Positions 59,001 to 64,000 of a stretch of 64,000 nt of DNA are shown one piece after another; the first letter of the stretch is position 1; every line of letters begins with the position of its first letter. Below the pieces are notes generated by a model. That model had not been told where the DNA came from. It did no database searches and worked only from the letters and a program-made list of their open reading frames with translations. Source of the DNA: Rhabditoides inermis (Eukaryota > Nematoda > Chromadorea > Rhabditida > Rhabditidae); the NCBI GenBank assembly GCA_963966185.1, contig CAWZYM010000308.1, positions 297,001 through 361,000 on the forward strand, in the 5' to 3' direction. The translations under genes were made by a program, and so were the position numbers.

Positions 59001-61514
59001 CATGTGAGTCTCATATGAGATTCATGTGAGTCTCATATGAGATTCATTGAGATTTATGAGAGTCTCATATGAGATTCCTGTGAGTCTCATATGAGATTCA
59101 TGTGAGTCTCATATGAGATTCTTGTGAGTCTCATATGAGATTCATTGGAGTTTCATATGAGATTCCTGTGAGTCTCATATGAGATTCATTGGAGTCTCAT
59201 ATGAGATTCATATGAGTCTCATATGAGATTCCTGTGAGTCTCATATGAGATTCATTGGAGTCTCATATGAGATTCATGTGAGTCTTATATGAGATTCCTG
59301 TGAGTCTCATATGAGATTCATGTGAGTCTCATATGAGATTCATGTGAGTCTCATATGAGAATCATTGGAGTCTCATATGAGATTCCTGTGAGTCTCATAT
59401 GAGATTCCTGTGAGTCTCATATGAGATTCATGTGAGTCTCATATGAGATTCATGTGAGTCTCATATGAGAATCATTGGAGTCTCATATGAGATTCCTGTG
59501 AGTCTCATATGAGATTCATGTGAGTCTCATATGAGATTCATTGGAGTCTCATATGAGATTCCTCTGAGTCTCATATGAGATTCATGTGAGTCTCATATGA
59601 GATTCATGTGAGTCTCATATGAGATTCATGTGAGTCTCATATGAGATTCATTGGAGTCTCATATGAGATTCATTGGAGTCTCATATGAGATTCATGTGAG
59701 TCTCATATGAGATTCATTGGAGTCTCATATGAGATTCATGTGAGTCTCATATGAGATTCATGTGAGTCTCATATGAGATTCATGTGAGTCTCATATGAGA
59801 TTCCTGTGAGTCTCATATGAGATTCATTGGAGTCTCATATGAGATTCATGTGAGTCATATATGAGATTCCTGTGAGTCTCATATGAGATTCCTGTGAGTC
59901 TCATATGAGATTCCTGTGAGTCTCATATGAGATTCCTGTGAGTCTCATATGTATGAGATTCATTGGAGTCTCATATGAAATTCATGTGAGTCTCATATGA
60001 GATTCATGTGAGTCTCATATGAGAATCATTGGAGTCTCATATGAGATTCCTGTGAGTCTCATATGAGATTCTTGTGAGTCTCATATGAGATTCATGTGAG
60101 TCTCATATGAGATTTATGTGAGTCTCATATGAGATTCATGTGAGTCTCATATGAGATTCATGTGAGTCTCATATGAGATTCATGTGAGTCTCATATGAGA
60201 TTCCTGTGAGTCTCATATGAGATTCATGTGAGTCTCATATGAGATTCATGTGAGTCTCATATGAGATTCATGTGAGTCTCATATGAGATTCATGTGAGTC
60301 TCATATGAGATTCATTGGAGTCTCATAAGAGATTCCTGTGAGTCTCATATGAGATTCATGTGAGTCTCATATGAGATTCATGTGAGTCTCATATGAGATT
60401 CATGTGAGTCTCATATGAGATTCATTTGAGATTTATGAGAGTCTCATATGAGATTCCTGTGAGTCTCATATGAGATTCATGTGAGTCTCATATGAGATTC
60501 TTGTGAGTCTCATATGAGATTCATTGGAGTTTCATATGAGATTCCTGTGAGTCTCATATGAGATTCATTGGAGTCTCATATGAGATTCATATGAGTCTCA
60601 TATGAGATTCCTGTGAGTCTCATATGAGATTCATTGGAGTCTCATATGAGATTCATGTGAGTCTTATATGAGATTCCTGTGAGTCTCATATGAGATTCAT
60701 GTGAGTCTCATATGAGATTCATGTGAGTCTCATATGAGAATCATTGGAGTCTCATATGAGATTCCTGTGAGTCTCATATGAGATTCATGTGAGATTCATG
60801 TGAGTCTCATATGAGATTCATGTGAGTCTCATATGAGATTCATTTGAGATTTATGAGAGTCTCATATGAGATTCCTGTGAGTCTCATATGAGATTCATGT
60901 GAGTCTCATATGAGATTCTTGTGAGTCTCATATGAGATTCATTGGAATTTCATATGAGATTCCTGTGAGTCTCATATGAGATTCATTGGAGTCTCATATG
61001 AGATTCATATGAGTCTCATATGAGATTCATGTGAGTCTCATATGAGATTCCTGTGAGTCTCATATGAGATTCATGTGAGTCTTATATGAGATTCATGAGA
61101 TTCCTGTGAGTCTCATATGAGATTCATGTGAGTCTCATATGAGATTCATGTGAGTCTCATATGAGATTCATGTGAGTCTCATATGAGATTCATGTGAGTC
61201 TCATATGAGATTCATGTGAGTCTCATATGAGATTCATGTGAGTCTCATATGAGATTCATGTGAGTCTCATATGAGATTCATGTGAGTCTCATATGAGATT
61301 CATTTGAGATTCATGTGAGTCTCATATGAGATTCATTGGAGTCTCATATGAGATTCATGTGAGTCTCATATGAGATTCATGTGAGTCTCATATGAGATTC
61401 CTGTGAGTCTCATATGAGATTCATTGGAGTCTCATATGAGATTCATGTGAGTCTTATATGAGATTCCTGTGAGTCTCATATGAGATTCCTGTGAGTCTCA
61501 TATGAGATTCCTGT
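56016..61514 (-). repeat. Satellite block, RC orientation
   Basis: The longest RC block, about 250 monomers. It contains a ~1.31-kb higher-order repeat marked by CATATGTATGAG (57321, 58634, 59946) and TTTGAGATTTATGAGAG units. The right end is disordered, with partial units such as GATTCATGTGAGATTCATGTG near 60785 and ATTCATGAGATTCC near 61090. Confidence 0.92.
57321..61250 (-). repeat. About 1.31-kb tandem higher-order repeat
   Basis: The CATATGTATGAG marker recurs at 57321, 58634 and 59946, spacings of 1313 and 1312 bp. Each is followed by the same CATATGAAATTCATG unit and then by TTTATGTGAG. The third copy decays after about 60780, where units are partially deleted. The marker at 54772 belongs to a related, less regular copy. 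Confidence 0.8.
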
Positions 61515-61590
61515 CTCATATGAGACTCCAATGAATCTCATATGAGACTCACATGAATCTCATATGAGACTCACATGAATCTCATATGAG
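61515..61590 (+). repeat. Small F inclusion
   Basis: Three to four F monomers lie inside the RC array. They are entered by the broken unit ATTCCTGTCTCATATGAG and left by overlapping palindromic cores (CTCATATGAGTCTCATATGAG, then ATGAGTCTC). Confidence 0.85.
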
Positions 61591-62035
61591 TCTCATATGA
61601 GATGAGTCTCATATGAGATTCATGTGAGTCTCATATGAGATTCCTGTGAGTCTCATATGAGATTCCTGTGAGTCTCATATGAGATTCCTGTGAGTCTCAT
61701 ATGAGATTCATGTGAGTCTCATATGAGATTCATTTGAGATTTATGAGAGTCTCATATGAGATTCCTGTGAGTCTCATATGAGATTCTTGTGAGTCTCATA
61801 TGAGATTCATTGGAGTTTCATATGAGATTCATTGGAGTCTCATATGAGATTCCTGTGAGTCTCATATGAGATTCATTGGAGTCTCATATGAGATTCATGT
61901 GAGTCTCATTTGAGATTTATGAGAGTCTCATATGAGATTCCTGTGAGTCTCATATGAGATTCATGTGAGTCTCATATGAGATTCTTGTGAGTCTCATATG
62001 AGATTCCTGTGAGTCTCATATGAGATTCTTGTGAG
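61591..62035 (-). repeat. Satellite block, RC orientation, left flank of the LTR
   Basis: RC monomers, somewhat disordered, with two TTTGAGATTTATGAGAG units (about 61731, 61909). The last bases, TTGTGAG (62029-62035), are the left target-site copy of the LTR insertion. Confidence 0.9.
62029..62035 (+). repeat. Left target-site duplication (candidate)
   Basis: TTGTGAG directly precedes the TG terminus and matches TTGTGAC after the CA terminus at 6 of 7 bases. It derives from a normal RC monomer (ATTCTTGTGAG). Confidence 0.5.
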
Positions 62036-62066
62036 TGTGACAGAGAGAGTATCTCTGTCTGTCACA
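62036..62066 (+). other. Imperfect hairpin at the LTR 5' end
   Basis: TGTGACAGAGAGAG pairs with CTCTGTCTGTCACA, giving 13 of 14 matches with a TAT loop. It occupies the first 31 bp of U3. It superficially resembles a transposon terminal repeat but is internal to one end. Confidence 0.7.
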
Positions 62067-62137
62067 TCTCACTCTGCGAGAGAGATGCGTACCCGACTCT
62101 AGTCTGACCACTCATTCCAGCCAACGGCACGACAGAT

Positions 62138-62198
62138 GATCTACCGATACACCGGCGGGAACACGGTCGATCTGCTGATACACCGGCGGGAACCACGG
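62138..62198 (+). repeat. 30/31-bp direct repeat in U3
   Basis: Two adjacent copies begin GATCT (62138 and 62169) and share GATACACCGGCGGGAA followed by CACGG or CCACGG. They differ at three bases and by a small indel. Tandem repeats at this position in an LTR commonly act as enhancers; that role is inferred here. Confidence 0.75.
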
Positions 62199-62216
62199 GA
62201 CGCGTGTCGCTCGTCC

Positions 62217-62221
62217 ATTGG
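62217..62221 (-). promoter_or_regulatory. Inverted CCAAT box
   Basis: ATTGG within TCCATTGGCC lies 34 bp upstream of the TATA box, a normal position for an NF-Y-type element in a polymerase II promoter. Confidence 0.5.
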
Positions 62222-62240
62222 CCGAGGCGCCACTACACGC

Positions 62241-62249
62241 CCCACCCCC
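62241..62249 (+). promoter_or_regulatory. CACCC (GC/GT) box
   Basis: CCCACCCCC lies between the CCAAT box and the TATA box. It fits a Sp1/KLF-type site; binding is inferred. Confidence 0.4.
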
Positions 62250-62254
62250 TTCCC

Positions 62255-62262
62255 TATATAAG
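62255..62262 (+). promoter_or_regulatory. TATA box of the LTR promoter
   Basis: TATATAAG is a strong TATA match. Together with the upstream CCAAT and CACCC boxes it defines a rightward promoter. An initiator-like TTCAGTAC follows with its A at 62290, 35 bp from the first T, slightly longer than the usual 30-31. Confidence 0.7.
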
Positions 62263-62286
62263 CCACCCTCACCACTCAATCAGGGG

Positions 62287-62294
62287 TTCAGTAC
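62287..62294 (+). promoter_or_regulatory. Initiator-like TTCAGTAC, likely start of R
   Basis: The TCAGT core resembles the initiator used by many animal LTR promoters. If it is used, the transcript would start near 62290 and R would run from here to the poly(A) site near 62450-62471. Confidence 0.4.
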
Positions 62295-62300
62295 GGCGGT

Positions 62301-62315
62301 ATCTGATACTCAGAT
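62301..62315 (+). other. Small hairpin in the predicted R region
   Basis: ATCTGA and TCAGAT form a perfect 6-bp stem around TAC just after the predicted transcription start. No role is known. Confidence 0.4.
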
Positions 62316-62429
62316 GCCAGTCCTGAGACCTTCGGTCCCTCCATTGACCACCTGAGGGGTGCCGTCCCCGCGTCCACACTGGGGTCTTCCCCTTTTCCTA
62401 TCCATTCCTCATGTGTATGTGTCATGCAA

Positions 62430-62435
62430 GATAAA
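62430..62435 (+). terminator. GATAAA polyadenylation-like signal
   Basis: GATAAA within GCAAGATAAAGATGCC is a one-base variant of AATAAA, placed 30-36 bp before the CA terminus, as expected for the R/U5 boundary of an LTR. Being a weak variant, it may allow read-through into the satellite. Confidence 0.45.
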
Positions 62436-62471
62436 GATGCCAACCATCTAGAGTCTTGTATTGCACCTGCA

Positions 62472-62478
62472 TTGTGAC
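62472..62478 (+). repeat. Right target-site duplication (candidate)
   Basis: TTGTGAC follows the CA terminus directly. The satellite resumes at 62479 in the opposite orientation to the left flank, so the right side may have been rearranged after insertion. Confidence 0.5.
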
Positions 62479-62664
62479 CTCATATGAGACTCCAATGATT
62501 CTCATATGAGACTCACATGAATCTCAAATGAGACTCACATGAATCTCATATGAGACTCCACTGAATCTCATATGAGACTCACAGGAATCTCATATGAGAC
62601 TCACATGAATCTCATATGAGACTCACATGAATCTCATATGAGACTCACATGAATCTCATATGAG
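62479..62664 (+). repeat. Satellite block, F orientation, right flank of the LTR
   Basis: About eight F monomers, including the variants CTCCACTGAAT and CTCAAATGAG. It ends with TATGAGAGATTCATTG, where orientation switches to RC. Confidence 0.92.
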
Positions 62665-64000
62665 AGATTCATTGAAATCTCATATGAGATTCATGTGAGT
62701 CTCATATGAGATTCATGTGAGTCTCATATGGAATTCATGTGAGTCTCATATGAGATTCATATGAGATTTCTCATATGAGATTCATGGGAGTCTCATATGA
62801 GATTCCTGTTAGTCTCATATGAGATTCCTGTGAGTCTCATATGAGATTCATTGGAGTCTCATATGAGATTCATGTGAGTTTCATATGAGATTCCTGTGAG
62901 TCTCATATGAGATTCCTGTGAGTCTCATATGAGATTCCTGTGAGTCTCATATGAGATTCATGTGAGTCTCATATGAGATTCATTGGAGTCTCATATGAGA
63001 TTCATGTGAGTCTCATATGAGATTCATGTGAGTCTCATATGAGTTTCATGTGAGTCTCATATGAGATTCCTGTGAGTCTCATATGAGATTCATTGGAGTC
63101 TCATATGAGATTCATGTGAGTCATATATGAGATTCCTGTGAGTCTCATATGAGATTCCTGTGAGTCTCATATGAGATTCCTGTGAGTCTCATATGAGATT
63201 CCTGTGAGTCTCATATGTATGAGATTCATTGGAGTCTCATATGAAATTCATGTGAGTCTCATATGAGATTCATGTGAGTCTCATATGAGAATCATTGGAG
63301 TCTCATATGAGATTCCTGTGAGTCTCATATGAGATTCTTGTGAGTCTCATATGAGATTCATGTGAGTCTCATATGAGATTTATGTGAGTCTCATATGAGA
63401 TTCATGTGAGTCTCATATGAGATTCATGTGAGTCTCATATGAGATTCATGTGAGTCTCATATGAGATTCCTGTGAGTCTCATATGAGATTCATGTGAGTC
63501 TCATATGAGATTCATGTGAGTCTCATATGAGATTCATGTGAGTCTCATATGAGATTCATGTGAGTCTCATATGAGATTCATTGGAGTCTCATAAGAGATT
63601 CCTGTGAGTCTCATATGAGATTCATGTGAGTCTCATATGAGATTCATGTGAGTCTCATATGAGATTCATGTGAGTCTCATATGAGATTCATTTGAGATTT
63701 ATGAGAGTCTCATATGAGATTCCTGTGAGTCTCATATGAGATTCATGTGAGTCTCATATGAGATTCTTGTGAGTCTCATATGAGATTCATTGGAGTTTCA
63801 TATGAGATTCCTGTGAGTCTCATATGAGATTCATTGGAGTCTCATATGAGATTCATATGAGTCTCATATGAGATTCCTGTGAGTCTCATATGAGATTCCT
63901 GTGAGTCTCATATGAGATTCATGTGAGTCTTATATGAGATTCCTGTGAGTCTCATATGAGATTCATGTGAGTCTCATATGAGATTCATGTGAGTCTCATA
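62665..64000 (-). repeat. Satellite block, RC orientation, continues past the window
   Basis: RC monomers begin with irregular units (GAAATCTCATATG, CATATGGAATTC, ATATGAGATTTCTCATATG). From about 62.9 kb the block becomes a regular copy of about 59.6-60.7 kb at an offset of 3266 bp, including the CATATGTATGAG marker (63212). Confidence 0.93.

Larger units (their letters stand above)
1..62035. repeat. 22-bp tandem satellite, main array
   Basis: This is a continuous tandem array of a 22-bp monomer (CTCATATGAGA, then CTCACATGAAT), seen directly by reading the period. The first half is nearly invariant and centres on the palindrome TCTCATATGAGA. The second half varies among a small set of spacers (ACATGAAT, ACAGGAAT, CAATGAAT, ATATGAAT, ACAAGAAT, ACAGAAAT, TCATAAAT). 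The monomer is about 36% GC and almost free of CpG. TGA occurs within every monomer on both strands and 22 is not a multiple of 3, so every frame is closed within a few units and nothing here can encode a protein. Orientation switches many times after 33.5 kb. No function is visible in the sequence. Arrays of this kind are typical of eukaryotic heterochromatin. Confidence 0.98.
62036..62471 (+). mobile_element. Solo LTR of an LTR retrotransposon
   Basis: A 436-bp island unlike the satellite, GC-rich with many CpG. It begins TGTGACAG and ends ACCTGCA, so it has the TG...CA termini of an LTR. It is flanked by TTGTGAG (62029-62035) and TTGTGAC (62472-62478), a 7-bp direct repeat with one mismatch. 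In order it holds a terminal hairpin, 30/31-bp direct repeats, an inverted CCAAT box, a CACCC box, TATATAAG, an initiator-like TCAGT, GC-rich leader sequence and a late GATAAA signal, which is the U3-R-U5 layout. No gag, pol, primer-binding site or polypurine tract adjoins it, so the internal region was probably lost by LTR-LTR recombination. A Ty3/Gypsy-type origin is possible but only a guess. The flanking repeat is longer than the usual 4-6 bp and satellite DNA offers chance matches, so the exact ends carry some doubt. Confidence 0.72.
62479..64000. repeat. 22-bp tandem satellite, array right of the LTR
   Basis: The same 22-bp satellite resumes directly after the LTR island and runs off the window end. 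It opens in F orientation (62479-62664) and then switches to RC (62665-64000). Two rare variants, TCTCATAAGA at 63587 and a GAGTCATATATG unit at about 63117, also occur at 60321 and about 59851, both exactly 3266 bp upstream. This part is therefore a duplicate of the array on the other side of the island. Confidence 0.97.

Noticed and set aside
1..62035. CRISPR array
   Set aside because: The palindromic repeats are short and regular, but the 'spacers' are a few recurring 10-bp variants, not unique sequence, and there are no cas genes or leader. It is a simple tandem satellite.
62290..62420. Short coding sequence or first exon downstream of the TATA box
   Set aside because: No convincing start codon with an open frame or splice signal is seen. 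The stretch fits the R/U5 leader of an LTR and ends at satellite DNA.
62036..62471. DNA transposon with terminal inverted repeats
   Set aside because: The hairpin at 62036-62066 lies wholly at one end. The other end (ACCTGCA) is not its inverse, and the TATA, CCAAT and poly(A)-like layout fits an LTR better.
62036..62478. Direct repeat TGTGAC (62036 and 62473) as the target-site duplication
   Set aside because: Using it would leave an element running from AGAG to GCAT without TG...CA ends. The TTGTGAG/TTGTGAC pair with canonical termini is a better fit.
1..64000. Protein-coding ORFs through the repeat
   Set aside because: TGA occurs in each monomer on both strands and the 22-bp period rotates frames, so every frame is closed within about three monomers. 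Short ATG-started stretches are by-products of the CATATG core.
1..64000. CENP-B box or telomere repeat
   Set aside because: No TTCG....A..CGGG-like motif and no TTAGGG/TTAGG-type run is seen in the satellite. Centromeric identity cannot be claimed from the sequence.
1..64000. Whole window as an assembly artefact
   Set aside because: Collapse or mis-joins are possible in such DNA, but rare variants recur at exact, different offsets (2185, 2202, 2739, 3266 bp) with private differences between copies. That is expected of real duplications. Individual junctions still lack read-level proof.

Overview
This window is almost entirely one satellite DNA array. The repeat is a 22-bp monomer, about 36% GC, written here as two 11-bp halves: CTCATATGAGA followed by CTCACATGAAT. 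It fills positions 1-62035 and 62479-64000, roughly 2,900 monomers. The first half, with flanking bases, holds a perfect 12-bp palindrome (TCTCATATGAGA). The second half is a variable spacer whose main forms are CTCACATGAAT, CTCACAGGAAT, CTCCAATGAAT, CTCATATGAAT, CTCACAAGAAT, CTCACAGAAAT and CTCTCATAAAT. No protein-coding gene, tRNA, rRNA or other RNA gene is visible. TGA recurs in every monomer on both strands and the 22-bp period rotates the frame, so no reading frame stays open. The scale, base composition and the embedded retroviral-type LTR point to constitutive heterochromatin of a eukaryote, probably an animal. The sequence does not let me name the species or say whether the array is centromeric, subtelomeric or interstitial.

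Layout. Positions 1-33552 are in one orientation (called F), interrupted only by eight copies of a ~33-bp micro-inversion that creates 62-bp perfect palindromes. From 33553 to 64000 the array is a mosaic of F and reverse-complement (RC) blocks: RC 33553-34605, F 34606-35020, RC 35021-36247, F 36248-38680, short RC 38681-38731, F 38732-42588, RC 42589-43445, F 43446-45327, RC 45328-46382, F 46383-46793, RC 46794-48584, F 48585-48995, RC 48996-50196, F 50197-52716, short RC 52717-52766, F 52767-53177, RC 53178-55819, F 55820-56015, RC 56016-61514, a small F piece 61515-61590, and RC 61591-62035. Then comes the only non-satellite DNA, 62036-62478, followed by F 62479-62664 and RC 62665-64000.

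Higher-order structure. Rare variants and block junctions recur at constant offsets, which shows repeated large duplications: 2185 bp (about 2-6.3 kb), 330 bp (14061/14391), a 2908/4800/4184/2024/4294-bp series between 12.7 and 31.3 kb, 2739 bp (40.7-46.4 kb), 2202 bp (45356-49759), about 1.31 kb (57.3-61 kb), 3266 bp (about 59.6-60.7 versus 62.9-64 kb), and a large block (33551-38731) repeated at 45324-52767. The F block 38732-42585 is a displaced copy of about 6.3-9.5 kb, offset about 32.4-32.6 kb.

The island at 62036-62471 reads as a solo LTR. It starts with TG and ends with CA, is flanked by a near-identical 7-bp direct repeat, and has U3 direct repeats, an inverted CCAAT box, a CACCC box, a TATA box, an initiator-like TCAGT and a late GATAAA polyadenylation-like signal. 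It is CpG-rich and GC-rich, unlike the satellite around it, and its promoter points rightward into the satellite. The points most worth following up are the inversion mosaic with reused junctions, the dimeric palindromic monomer, and an LTR promoter placed to read into the array.
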